64,000 nt of DNA from VAZQ01 sp963753575 (GCA_963753575.1 CAVWCR010000003.1:4216001-4280000); one strand, 5' to 3'. Counted from the stretch's first letter, positions 18,313 to 26,950 are shown. Numbers and translations are program-made. The notes: generated by a model from the letters alone, not told the origin.

Positions 18313-18858
18313 ATGGCAACCGGACGGCTGCATGCCTTCAACTTCCAGAAATGGATCGGCGAGAACCAGCACCTGTTGCAGCCGCCGGTCGGCAACAAGA
18401 AAGTGTTCGAAGACGGCGACATGACCGTGCAGGTGGTCGGCGGGCCGAACGCCCGCACCGACTATCACGACGATCCGGTCGAGGAGTTCTTCTACCAGCT
18501 CAAGGGCGACATGGTGCTCAAGGTCATCGAGAACGGCGCGTTCTATGACGTGCCGATCCGCGAGGGCGATGTCTTCCTGCTGCCCCCGCATGTGCGCCAC
18601 TCGCCGCAGCGGCCGCAGCCGGGATCGGTCGGTCTCGTGGTCGAAGCGGCGCGACCCAATGAGGTCGACGGCTTCGAATGGTACTGCTTCGAGTGCGGCG
18701 CGCTGGTGCATCGGGTCGAGGTCACGGTCAGGCATCTGGTGAAAGACCTGCCGCCGCTCTATGAGGCGTTCTACGCCGATGCCAAGGCGCGCACCTGCAC
18801 GATCTGCGGCACGCTGCATCCCGGCCGCACGCCACCGGCGGGATGGGTGAAGCTCTGA
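18313..18858 (+). CDS. nbaC: 3-hydroxyanthranilate 3,4-dioxygenase
   Basis: A 181-residue cupin dioxygenase that opens 3-hydroxyanthranilate to 2-amino-3-carboxymuconate semialdehyde. Metal ligands H52, E58 and H96 and substrate arginines R48 and R100 match the bacterial enzyme. Two CxxC motifs (C125/C128 and C162/C165) form the rubredoxin-like second iron site of bacterial forms. The ATG at 18313 fits the family start; the frame is open 21 codons upstream. No other kynurenine-pathway gene is adjacent, so it serves a scattered tryptophan or 2-nitrobenzoate-type route. Confidence 0.93.
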   Translation: MATGRLHAFNFQKWIGENQHLLQPPVGNKKVFEDGDMTVQVVGGPNARTDYHDDPVEEFFYQLKGDMVLKVIENGAFYDVPIREGDVFLLPPHVRHSPQRPQPGSVGLVVEAARPNEVDGFEWYCFECGALVHRVEVTVRHLVKDLPPLYEAFYADAKARTCTICGTLHPGRTPPAGWVKL

Positions 18859-20702
18859 ACATGCTGCGAAAAGCGCAGCACAGCGCGGGCGAGTGGCTGG
18901 CCTTGGTGAAGGCGGCGGAGCGCGACGGCGCGTTCTTCCAAGCTTACGACACGGCGCGGCAGGGACTTGCGGAACACCCCGACGATCTGCCGCTGCGGCA
19001 CCGGGCGGTGCTGGCGCTGGCGCGCTCCGGTGCGACCATGCAGGCGCAAGCCTTGTATCGCGAGCTTGGCCTCGAAGGCCGACAGGAAACGGATATTCCC
19101 GAGCTCGAAGCGCGCCTCCTGAAGGACGTGGCGCTGGCAACGCCCGCCGGGCCGGAGCGGGTGCGGCTTCTGCTCGCGGCCGCCAAAAAGTATGATGCCG
19201 TCTACCGACGAACCGGCAACTACTACCCGGGCATCAACGTCGCGAACCTGCTGCTGCTGGCCGGGCAGCCGGAGCCGGCGGCCGCAATCGCGAGGCGGAT
19301 CACCGCCGAGTTGCGCGCAATGCCCAAGCCTTCGGGGGAAGAGCTGTTCTGGGTGACGGCGACACTGATCGAAGCGCATGTCATCTGCGGCGACCTTGCG
19401 GCGGCGCGCCGTGCCCTGCCGGGCGCCCGCGCCGCGAGCGAGGGCGACCACGCCCGGCTCTCGTCGGCTGCACGCTCGATCCATAACGTCTGCCTGGCGA
19501 AGGGCCTGCCGGTCGACTGGCTGCAGACCCTCGCGCCGCCGACCGTGATCCATTATGCGGGGCACATCATCGCCGCGCCCGGAATGGCGGGCCGTTTCCC
19601 GGCCACCGCCGAGAGCGCCGTCACGGCCCGCATCGCCGCGCTGCTTGCGGAACGCGACGTCGGCTTCGGCTACGGCTCGCTTGCATCGGGCGCCGACATC
19701 CTGTTCGCCGAAGCGCTTCTGGCACGCGGCGCACAGCTGCATGTGCTGCTGCCGTTCCGCCGCGACGAATTCATCGAGGAGTCAGTGCGACCATCGGGCA
19801 AACGATGGGTCAGCCGCTTCGAGGCATGCCTCGCCGGCGCAAGGTCGGTCCGCTACGCCACCGAGGATGAATATCTCGGCGACGACACGCTCTATGTCTA
19901 TTGCAGCCGTCTCGCCATGGGACTGGCGGTGCTCGCCAGCCAGCATCTGTTTGCACCGATCGAGCAGTTCGCGGTCTGGGACGGAACGCCGACCCATGGC
20001 ACGGCCGGCACCGCAACCGATGTCGTAGTCTGGCGTGACAGCGGTCGGCCGCAGACGATCATTCCGGTCGCGCCCGACCAATCCCGGCGCTCGCGCGAGC
20101 CGCCGCCGCGCCGGCCTGGCGCAAACCGGCGCAGCGCCCGCGCCATGCTGTTTGGCGACCTGAAAGGCTTCAGCAGACTGACCGACCGCGAGCTTCCGAT
20201 CTACGTCAAGAGCGTCCTTGGCACGATCGAGCAGGTGCGCGACACGCATCGCCACGAGGTTCTGCTCGCCAATACCTGGGGCGACGGCTTGTTCCTGGTG
20301 TTCCGGCGCGCGCACGACGCTGCGCAATGCGCTCTGGATCTGCAGACGGCGCTGTCGCGGCTCGATTTTGCAGCGCTCGGTCTTTCTGCGCCGTTGTCGC
20401 TGCGGATCGGCGGCCATCTCGGCCCGGTCTATGAGACGCTTGATCCGGTGCTCGGCCACAAGAATTTCTTCGGCGCCCACGTCACCCGTGCGGCCCATAT
20501 CGAGCCGGTCACGCCAGCTGGCTGCGTCTACGTGACCGAGACCTTTGCGGCGGCGCTGGCGCTCGAGCATAGCCGCGAGTTCGCATGCGACTATGTCGGC
20601 ATAACCCAGGCCGCCAAGGAATATGGCGCGCTGCGGATGTTTCTGCTGCGGCCGCGCAAAGACTCATCGGAACAGGGCGACCGGTACGCCATCGCCGTAT
20701 AG
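18843..20702 (+). CDS. TPR-like, SLOG-like and class III nucleotide cyclase fusion protein
   Basis: A 619-residue cytoplasmic protein. Residues 15-225 are helical repeats of the TRAFs-binding/TPR type. Residues 236-345 look like a SLOG-type Rossmann fold (HYAGHIIAAPG, GYGSLASGADILFAEALL, LHVLLPFRRDEF). Residues 431-600 form a class III adenylyl/guanylyl cyclase domain with metal Asp in FGDLKGFS (D439) and NTWGDGLF (D481) and the later GAHVTRAAHIEP motif. An in-frame ATG at 18861 is an alternative start that avoids overlapping the dioxygenase stop. The cyclic nucleotide product is unknown. Confidence 0.85.
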   Translation: MGEALNMLRKAQHSAGEWLALVKAAERDGAFFQAYDTARQGLAEHPDDLPLRHRAVLALARSGATMQAQALYRELGLEGRQETDIPELEARLLKDVALATPAGPERVRLLLAAAKKYDAVYRRTGNYYPGINVANLLLLAGQPEPAAAIARRITAELRAMPKPSGEELFWVTATLIEAHVICGDLAAARRALPGARAASEGDHARLSSAARSIHNVCLAKGLPVDWLQTLAPPTVIHYAGHIIAAPGMAGRFPATAESAVTARIAALLAERDVGFGYGSLASGADILFAEALLARGAQLHVLLPFRRDEFIEESVRPSGKRWVSRFEACLAGARSVRYATEDEYLGDDTLYVYCSRLAMGLAVLASQHLFAPIEQFAVWDGTPTHGTAGTATDVVVWRDSGRPQTIIPVAPDQSRRSREPPPRRPGANRRSARAMLFGDLKGFSRLTDRELPIYVKSVLGTIEQVRDTHRHEVLLANTWGDGLFLVFRRAHDAAQCALDLQTALSRLDFAALGLSAPLSLRIGGHLGPVYETLDPVLGHKNFFGAHVTRAAHIEPVTPAGCVYVTETFAAALALEHSREFACDYVGITQAAKEYGALRMFLLRPRKDSSEQGDRYAIAV

Positions 20703-20759
20703 GGCGGCGCCCATCGGGCTCGGGTGACGGCGCGACCATCTGCGTGTATCAGTGCACCG

Positions 20760-21482
20760 ATGCCTGCTCGTCTCCGCACCGAAGCCGATCTCGACGCCGC
20801 GCTCGCTGCGCTCGTCGATCTCGACCCGCGCTTTGCGCAGGCGCTCGCGCGCGCCGGCCGGCCGCCGCTGCGCAAGCGGCCGGACGGTTTCGCGGGGCTG
20901 GCCGCAATCGTGGTCGCACAGCAGCTGTCCACCGCCAGCGCCGGCGCGATCTGGGGGCGTCTCAAGGCAGCGCTCGACCCGCTCGACCACAGCGCGGTGC
21001 TGCGGACGCGGCCCGCAAAGCTTGCGCGCCTCGGGCTCTCGGCGCCGAAGATCCGTACCCTCAAGGCCATCGCGCGCGCGGTCGCGGATGGCGCGATCGA
21101 CCTGCCGAGTCTGGCCCGCGCACCGGCCGACGATGCCCACCGGGCGCTGACCGCAATCCACGGCATTGGGCCGTGGACTGCCGACATCTATCTGTTGTTC
21201 TGCCTCGGGCATGCGGACGCCTGGCCGGCGGGCGATCTCGCCTTGCAGGAGGCGGCGCGGCTGATGCTCGGGCTCGCGGAGCGTCCGAGCGCCAAGGAGA
21301 TGGGACCGCTCGCGGAACCGTGGCGGCCCTGGCGGGGCGCCGCGGCCTGCGTGCTCTGGGCCTATTATCGGGCGGCGAAGCAGCGCGAAGGCGCGCCCAC
21401 CCAATCCCCTCGCCCACCCGCGCCGGCGATCACGACCAACAGGAGACGCCATGGCGGCAGAGCTCGACGGACCGCGGCTTGA
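20760..21482 (+). CDS. alkA: DNA-3-methyladenine glycosylase II family protein
   Basis: A 240-residue HhH-GPD base-excision glycosylase. The helix-hairpin-helix is LTAIHGIGPWTADIYL, followed by the catalytic Asp region in WPAGDLALQEA. FAGLAAIVVAQQLSTASA is the family N-terminal helix. It would excise alkylated purines. The ATG at 20760 is chosen over one at 20724 because it fits homologue length. Its Arg-rich C-terminus overlaps the next gene by 32 bp, so the two are probably co-translated. Confidence 0.9.
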   Translation: MPARLRTEADLDAALAALVDLDPRFAQALARAGRPPLRKRPDGFAGLAAIVVAQQLSTASAGAIWGRLKAALDPLDHSAVLRTRPAKLARLGLSAPKIRTLKAIARAVADGAIDLPSLARAPADDAHRALTAIHGIGPWTADIYLLFCLGHADAWPAGDLALQEAARLMLGLAERPSAKEMGPLAEPWRPWRGAAACVLWAYYRAAKQREGAPTQSPRPPAPAITTNRRRHGGRARRTAA

Positions 21483-22128
21483 GCCGCGCGCAGGCGGCGC
21501 CGCGCGCCAGCTCGTGGTGTTCCTGCATGGCTACGGGGCCGATGGCAACGACCTCATCGATATCGGGCGCGCCTGGCAGGGATTGCTGCCGCAGGCGGCG
21601 TTCGTCTCCCCGCACGCGCCCGAGCCCTGCGGCCAGGCGCCGACCGGCCGGCAATGGTTCGATCTCACGTTTCGTGATCCGAACGAGCGCTGGGTCGGCG
21701 CCAACAAGGCGGCGCCGGTGCTTGAACGCTTTCTCGACGCCGAGCTTGCGCGCCACGGCCTGCCGCCCTCCGCGCTGGCGCTCGTCGGCTTCAGCCAGGG
21801 CACCATGATGGCGCTGCACGTCGGGCTGCGCCGCGCGGTCGCGCCGCTCGCGATCGTCGGCTATTCCGGGCTGCTGGTGGTGCCGCCCGACATCAAGCCG
21901 GAAGCCTTCGCGGCCGAGATCAAGTCGCGCCCGCCGGTCCTGCTGGTGCACGGCGACAGCGACGATCTCATTCCGCCGCAGGCCTTGTTTCATGCCTCGA
22001 GCGGGCTCGCCGCGCTGGAGGTGCCAGTGCAGTGGCATCTCTCTACCGGAGTCGGCCACGGCATCGACCAGGAAGGGCTGCGCCACGGCGGCGAATTTCT
22101 CCAGCGCGCGTTCATGCGGCCGGCGTAA
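21451..22128 (+). CDS. alpha/beta hydrolase (carboxylesterase/phospholipase family)
   Basis: A 225-residue esterase of the acyl-protein thioesterase/carboxylesterase family. The nucleophile is S115 in GFSQGT, with acid D171 in HGDSDDLIPP and H203 in VGHGID. The oxyanion loop is FLHGYGADGND. An AGGAGACGCC ribosome-binding site precedes the ATG, which lies inside the end of alkA. The natural ester substrate is unknown. Confidence 0.92.
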   Translation: MAAELDGPRLEPRAGGAARQLVVFLHGYGADGNDLIDIGRAWQGLLPQAAFVSPHAPEPCGQAPTGRQWFDLTFRDPNERWVGANKAAPVLERFLDAELARHGLPPSALALVGFSQGTMMALHVGLRRAVAPLAIVGYSGLLVVPPDIKPEAFAAEIKSRPPVLLVHGDSDDLIPPQALFHASSGLAALEVPVQWHLSTGVGHGIDQEGLRHGGEFLQRAFMRPA

Positions 22129-22221
22129 TACGAATCTCAGGAGAAGATAATAGGGGTGGCCGCATTCTCCGCGCATTCCCGCGCGGAGCGAACGCCTGCT
22201 TGAACGCACGACAGGCTCGCC

Positions 22222-23013
22222 TTACGGGGTGCTGCTCCAGTGCCAGCGCACGTCGCCGCACATCCGGCGCGTCTCGATCTCGCAGAACTGGCGGAACACG
22301 CGCCTGATGAAGCCGCGCAACTCGTCGTCGAGCCGGACCGGCAGGCCGATCGACTGGGTGCGCTGGAAGCGCGCAAACGAGAATGACTGTTGATTGACCA
22401 GCGTCCTCACCGATGAGGTCAGGAGCGGAATTTCCAGCGACACGTGGATCGGGCTCTCGTTCGGGAACGCGCCAAAATAAGGCACGCCGCTGGCGACGCT
22501 CTGATTGCGCACCGGCAACAGCGCGACCTCCGGAAACCAGCGCTGCAGGATCGAATAGGCGGCCGCCGATTTCTCGTCCGGATCAATCAGGAACAGTATC
22601 ACCGGCTCGATGCCGCGGCGATTGGCCTCTTCCAGAATGCCGATCTTGTGGGCGATGACGAAGAAATCCCGAAACATGCGGTGGCTGACGTCCACCACCT
22701 TGGCGGCGTGCTTCTCGCCGATCAGGCGGTCGAAGAACGCCATCTGGCCGCGCATGCTGCCGAGCTCGACCGCAGTCGTGACGTCCGGCAGATAGTCGGA
22801 CAGCTGCGGGGTCTCGTCGGCAAGGTCGAACGACGCGACCGGCCGATCATGCGCGAAATAGAACTCGGCCAGGAGCCGCGCCAGCATGGTCTTGCCGACG
22901 CCGCGGCGTGGCGAACACACAATGTAGAGTGGGCCCGTCCCGCCGCTGGTATCGCGACGCGTACGGACGTCGTAGTCACTCTCGTCGCTTTCATCAAAAG
23001 ATAGAATCGACAT
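22222..23013 (-). CDS. ParA-like P-loop ATPase, second of a pair
   Basis: A 263-residue protein with a deviant Walker A motif SPRRGVGKTMLARLL at about residues 34-48 in place of KGGVGKT. A DLADETP switch-like segment follows, then VVDVSHRMF and PVILFLIDPDEKSA. Length and layout match the upstream neighbour, so the two are probably diverged paralogues. No ParB-like partner or centromere-like repeats are nearby. It starts 89 bp after the neighbour's stop. The role (cargo positioning, polar assembly, transfer) is unknown. Confidence 0.7.
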   Translation of the reverse strand: MSILSFDESDESDYDVRTRRDTSGGTGPLYIVCSPRRGVGKTMLARLLAEFYFAHDRPVASFDLADETPQLSDYLPDVTTAVELGSMRGQMAFFDRLIGEKHAAKVVDVSHRMFRDFFVIAHKIGILEEANRRGIEPVILFLIDPDEKSAAAYSILQRWFPEVALLPVRNQSVASGVPYFGAFPNESPIHVSLEIPLLTSSVRTLVNQQSFSFARFQRTQSIGLPVRLDDELRGFIRRVFRQFCEIETRRMCGDVRWHWSSTP

Positions 23014-23102
23014 AAAGCCCCCCGCTCACCCGGCCACAGCCGTCACTCGGCGTGCAAAGGTCGGCGCACCGCCACCCCCGGCGGTCCGCCGAGACGGCGC
23101 GT

Positions 23103-23891
23103 TCAGGAGGCGGCGGCTTCCGCGATTTTCATCAGCCGCGGCTTGCCGGCCATTTCAGCCGACTCCTTGACGCCCACGAGGTCGAGGAACCTCACTCGAT
23201 CGTATTCGGCAAAGACACTTTCAAGCCAGTGCCGCACATAACCGCGCAGCACGAACGAGTGGTTGGCGGGCAGACCGTTTGCGCCCTTATTGGCGACGAA
23301 GCTGGTGAACGGGGCCGCCACCAGCTCGACCTGCTCGTAGGCCATTTCGCTCAGCTGCGGGATGGTGACGTCCACCGCGTCCTTGAACTGCTTGAAATAG
23401 CTGTTGTAGGTCGCCTGGTCCCATTCGAAGAAGCTCGTATTGTTGATGAAGTTCTTCACCAGGAAGTACTTGGCGTCCGTGAGGTAGTGCGACGTCTCCG
23501 CGATCTCGTCGAGAGATGCGATCGAGGAGCCGAGAATGTGGAACAGCGCAAAGGTCAACTGGCCTTTGCGACCCGCATCCAGGAACCCGATGTTGCGCAG
23601 CGCATTGAGCGTCGACGACATGATGCCGGCACGCACGTCGATCAGCGTGACCGCGGCGCCGGAACTCTCCAGCGTGTCGAAGATCTTCATCTGATCCGGC
23701 ACCGCCGTGACGTCGACCACTTCGGTGATGTCGGGATGGAAGCGCTTGAGCGTGCCGCGCGGCCATTCGGTGTCGAAGGCACGAGTTGGGATCCGGCGCG
23801 CAGTGAGATAGTCGAGCAGCGTTCGCGATACGGTCGTCTTGCCGACCCCACCCTTGTCTGCGCCGACCAGAACGACGACGGGCTTAACCAT
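23103..23891 (-). CDS. ParA-like P-loop ATPase, first of a pair
   Basis: A 262-residue protein with the ParA/MinD-type deviant Walker A motif GADKGGVGKTTVSRTLL at residues 9-25. A DTEWPRGTL segment takes the place of the usual D-x-D-P-Q switch, and Walker-B-like VTLIDVRAGIMSS follows. Related proteins are annotated as plasmid/mobilisation ATPases. The gene is preceded by an AT-richer leader and followed by a second ParA-like gene, so the pair is likely an operon. No cognate partner gene was found. Confidence 0.75.
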   Translation of the reverse strand: MVKPVVVLVGADKGGVGKTTVSRTLLDYLTARRIPTRAFDTEWPRGTLKRFHPDITEVVDVTAVPDQMKIFDTLESSGAAVTLIDVRAGIMSSTLNALRNIGFLDAGRKGQLTFALFHILGSSIASLDEIAETSHYLTDAKYFLVKNFINNTSFFEWDQATYNSYFKQFKDAVDVTIPQLSEMAYEQVELVAAPFTSFVANKGANGLPANHSFVLRGYVRHWLESVFAEYDRVRFLDLVGVKESAEMAGKPRLMKIAEAAAS

Positions 23892-24334
23892 TTGGTACTC
23901 CCCCAGGAACGCAACAGAACTGGATGCACTAAGCTTCTGCTAATGCACCGGACAAAAACATGGCAAAATCAAAGCAAAGATATGGAATTTACGTTGTTCG
24001 TTATCCATCAATAGGTTACGGCAGTGCAGCAAAAATTGAATACGGCGCTCAGTTACCGCAAATGTTGTAATGCCGGTGTTTCGCCACCGCCAATCGCAGG
24101 CGCGCAGACCTCATACGATACCTTTGTGGCAAACGGCGACGGCTCGCCGCATCGGCCGCGAACGGCGCCACGACGCGGGGCGCCCGCTCCCGGCGATGTC
24201 GCCAATGAAATCAATCGGGTGGCACGATTTCGCGTGCGCGAGCAAATCTTAGTACGGGCGAGCAGATCGCCGGCCGATCAATTCGCGCAATCTCTCATCA
24301 AGGCCGAGCGCCGAACGCCGAAATGAGATTGGCA
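23892..24334. other. 443-bp intergenic leader of the ParA-like pair
   Basis: No convincing gene is seen. The first 170 bp next to the ATPase gene are clearly more AT-rich than the surroundings and hold the probable promoter, although I cannot assign a specific -35/-10 pair. The remainder (about 24060-24334) is GC-richer and has only short unsupported frames. Confidence 0.4.
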
Positions 24335-24501
24335 CTAGTGCCGCCGATCTGAAGTTCCTACAGCACCTGCGGCAAACTCGGCTAGGAACTTCAGATCGAA
24401 CAGCGGCACTAGAATCATAGAGTTGCTAGTGCCCCTTTGTTTCCGAAGTTCGTGTCAGGGGGTGCAGCGATGACTCACGAACTTCGGAAACGGGGCACTA
24501 G
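24335..24501. repeat. twin-hairpin repeat, copy 1 (complete)
   Basis: Hairpin A (24335-24412) has arms CTAGTGCCGCCGATCTGAAG/TTCCTA against TAGGAACTTCAGATCG...GCGGCACTAG, with a 4-nt bulge. After a 13-nt spacer AATCATAGAGTTG comes hairpin B (24426-24501), with arms CTAGTGCCCC...GAAGTTCGTG against CACGAACTTCGG...GGGGCACTAG. Both hairpins have the same CTAGTGCC/GGCACTAG ends. Its final CTAG is shared with the start of copy 2. Confidence 0.85.
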
Positions 24502-24643
24502 TGCCGCCGATCTGAAGTCCTACAGCACCTGCGGCAAACTCGGTTAGGAACTTCAGATCGAATCATAGAGTTGCCAGTGCCCCTTTGCTTTCGAAGTTCG
24601 TGTCAAGGGGCGCTGCGACGACTCACGAACTTCGGGGCACTGG
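24498..24643. repeat. twin-hairpin repeat, copy 2 (internally deleted)
   Basis: This copy is in the same orientation as copy 1 and shares its CTAG. Hairpin A lacks the outer right arm (the segment ending GCGGCACTAG is missing before the AATCATAGAGTTG spacer) and has lost one T in the left arm. Hairpin B keeps its arms but lacks about 5 nt, and its ends have changed to CCAGTGCC/GGCACTGG. It abuts the 3' end of the DUF2272-like gene on the minus strand, which reads into it. Confidence 0.8.
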
Positions 24644-25764
24644 ATGGCCGCATCTGAAGGATCACGAACCAGTCCTTGTGGTTCAAGGAGCAGCGTCCCT
24701 TCGCAGCCGCATCGGTGTCACCTGCGCGCGCCGTGTCGCAATCCTTGTCGCCTTGATTCATCGAAAATTTCAGGCCGTTGGCCGTCAGGTTCATGCGACG
24801 CTGGGTGACCGACTGAAAGACATTGCCGCCCACTGTGTAGACTTTCTTGGCATCCTTATCGACATGCGTGACCACGTCGCAGTGAGAAACCTTGATTGAT
24901 TTGCACGCTTCATTCGGGCGATCGCCAAAGCCGAGCAGATTCTGAATTCGAGCGGGCGGGCAGCCCTTCGCACGATTTCTGGCGGTGATAGCAGATCAAA
25001 TCGCCGCGCCGCGGCGTGGTCTCATAGGCCGAACAGGCGCGGTAGATCGCCGATGTGGGACTTCCTTGCTCCTCCGCGATGCTGGCCTGGAAAGCCTGAC
25101 GGATGTAGTCAACGTGGCTTGGGCTATAGGCGAATTGCGCTGAGGTCTTGGCCGCCGTTGCGCCGATGGCTGTGTGCACGACATACGATATGAAGACGGC
25201 CGACCATGGCCGATCCGAGATGGCGCTGCGAATGACGCTTTCCTTTGCGGCCCTGCGAAGCTCGACGTTTTCGATCTGGTCGATCGCGCCGAACAGGCTG
25301 CGCAACGGATTGGAATGCCGCTCGCCGGAACTATCGGGCTCGCGCGCCTCAATGGCGCCGTCGATTGAGATCACGCGCAGAAAGCTCAAGTTGATCCGAT
25401 GCGCCTCCGAAAGGACTGACAAGTAGCGCCAGACGTTCCACCACCCGATCTTGTGCAGCGGAACGGTGCTGCTCTGTCCGGGGTCTTCTTCGTTCTCTGT
25501 TTCGGTCAGACCGAACTTGTAGAGCCGGCCGGTCTGGTCGACCTCGTGGCCACCCCAGAGCCGATGCTCATGTTCGGCGGTCGCCGCAATCTTCTCAGCG
25601 GCAGGCTCGATCTTGTCGACCGTTTTCACATTCGAGGTCGCGTTGCACAGGTCTTGAACGTGTTTCCAGAAGGCGTCGTGGGACGACGCTGGGCCGGCGG
25701 CCGCCGAAGCCGCCCCTGCCAAGGCCAAGCACGACATCGCCACAACGCGAATACACCTGCGCAT
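24603..25764 (-). pseudogene. DUF2272-like exported protein gene, frameshifted
   Basis: The first frame (25764 to 24910) encodes a signal peptide (about residues 1-23) and a domain with RPWSAVFISYVV, FAYSPSHVDYI and RRGDLICYHR, which I recognise as DUF2272-like. The conserved end is in another frame: LLGFGDRPNEACKSIKVSHC, then VVTHVDKDAKKVYTVGGNV, then WFVILQMRP. One extra base near 24945-24970 explains the switch. The last residues run into repeat copy 2, so the native stop is lost too. GAGGAGG precedes the ATG. It is either a decaying gene or partly an assembly error. The domain is possibly cell-wall related. Confidence 0.6.
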
Positions 25765-25961
25765 TGTTCCTCCTCACTGGCTTGCGTTCGGCAAGCTGGC
25801 CCGGTCGCGCGTCAGCTTCCGGCATCTTTCACAAACGGGACGAGCTTATGGATTCGGCAGCCCGCGCTGATGCGCAAGGACGAATTCGATTGCCTCAAGG
25901 CCGGCACGGCACGCAAGCTGGCGCGCTGGAGCAAACGCAGAAAGGACCAATAGTTGCGGGA

Positions 25962-26048
25962 TGGTGCCCCTGGCCGGACTCGAACCAGCACGATGTCGCC
26001 ACCAACAGATTTTGAGTTTGCCGCGTCTACCAATTCCGCCACAGGGGC
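25962..26048 (-). tRNA. trnL: tRNA-Leu (anticodon CAA)
   Basis: The minus strand folds as a class II tRNA of 87 nt with encoded CCA. The acceptor stem GCCCCTG pairs with CAGGGGC, followed by discriminator A and CCA. The D-arm contains GGAATTGGTAGACGC, the anticodon loop is CTCAAAA (anticodon CAA), a long variable arm follows, and the T-arm holds GGTTCGAGTCC. The anticodon stem GCAAA/TCTGT includes a G-U pair and an A-C mismatch, which is unusual. The gene stands alone; a 197-bp gap without a convincing gene lies on its 3' side. Confidence 0.93.
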
Positions 26049-26356
26049 AAGGCGGCGCGGATCATAGCGGCCCATGGCGGGGGGTCAACGGCCGCAATAT
26101 ATGAGGAAACGCGCCCGAGGCCCGCGCGTCGCGGACCCCACAGGAGGGTCTATGGTGGGGGTCGCTGGCAGGTCCGTTAAGGAGTTGGGTCGAGGTTCAC
26201 GCCTTGGTCTCGAAAAGTTGCCTGGTTTTCGGTCTATGATCGTGCCAACAGGGCGCGCGGAGCGAGCAAGCGAGCAGACGAGCAGAGGTGCCGCGAGGGA
26301 TTTCGATCTCCGCGGCAGGACGTCAGGCGAATGAACCAGCGAGCGAGCCGGCGGCG

Positions 26357-26929
26357 ATGTCGATGACCGAAACCACAACCGGGGCAACCGAGAGCTGGGG
26401 CAACCTGGCGCGCACCCGGCCGATTGCGGCCGCAGCGATGGCGGTCGCGGCCGGCGGCATCGCCACCATCCTGGGCGCCTGGTTCTTTCAGTATGGGCTC
26501 GGCCTCAAGCCCTGTCCGCTCTGCCTAGAGCAGCGCTACGCCTATTACTTCGCGATCCCGCTCGCCGCGCTGGTGATCCTGGGTGAATCGGTCGGCTCCA
26601 AGCGCAAGGTGCTGATCGCGGCGCTCGCCATGATCGCGCTTGGCATGCTGTGGAACGCCACGCTCGGCGTCTACCATTCCGGCGTCGAATGGAAATTGTG
26701 GGCGGGCCCGCGCGACTGCTCGGGCGCGCTCGAAGGGCTTGGCTCGGCGGGCGATCTCTTGAAGCGGCTGGAGCACACCAACGTCGTGCGCTGCGACGAG
26801 GCGGCCTGGCGGTTCCTCGGGCTGTCGCTTGCGGGCTACAACGTGCTGATCTCGCTCGCGCTCGCGGCCGTCGCGATCTGGGGCGTGGTGACGGCGCGCC
26901 GCATGCCGTCACACGCGGACGCGGACTGA
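26357..26929 (+). CDS. dsbB: disulfide bond formation protein B
   Basis: A 190-residue inner-membrane protein with four transmembrane helices that reoxidises DsbA and passes electrons to quinone. The first cysteine pair is C53/C56 in KPCPLCLEQR, the second is C121/C146 in GPRDC and VVRCDE. An ATG at 26357 or 26363 fits; the frame is open to 26288. No DsbA gene is adjacent. The 308-bp gap between the tRNA and this gene has no other feature I can support. Confidence 0.93.
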   Translation: MSMTETTTGATESWGNLARTRPIAAAAMAVAAGGIATILGAWFFQYGLGLKPCPLCLEQRYAYYFAIPLAALVILGESVGSKRKVLIAALAMIALGMLWNATLGVYHSGVEWKLWAGPRDCSGALEGLGSAGDLLKRLEHTNVVRCDEAAWRFLGLSLAGYNVLISLALAAVAIWGVVTARRMPSHADAD

Positions 26930-26950
26930 CCGCGACGGCGCTTTTCCCGA

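Noticed and set aside
23892..24334. A plus-strand frame of about 100 codons between the ParA-like gene and repeat copy 1.
   Set aside because: No motifs, no ribosome-binding site, composition unlike neighbours.
25770..25955. A short plus-strand frame next to the tRNA (ending LARWSKRRKDQ) as an integrase remnant.
   Set aside because: Too short and not recognisable; no integrase motif.
24910..25962. A genomic island inserted at the tRNA-Leu 3' end (toward lower coordinates).
   Set aside because: The accessory-looking stretch is suggestive, but I found no copy of the tRNA 3' end as a direct repeat, no integrase and no clear island boundary.
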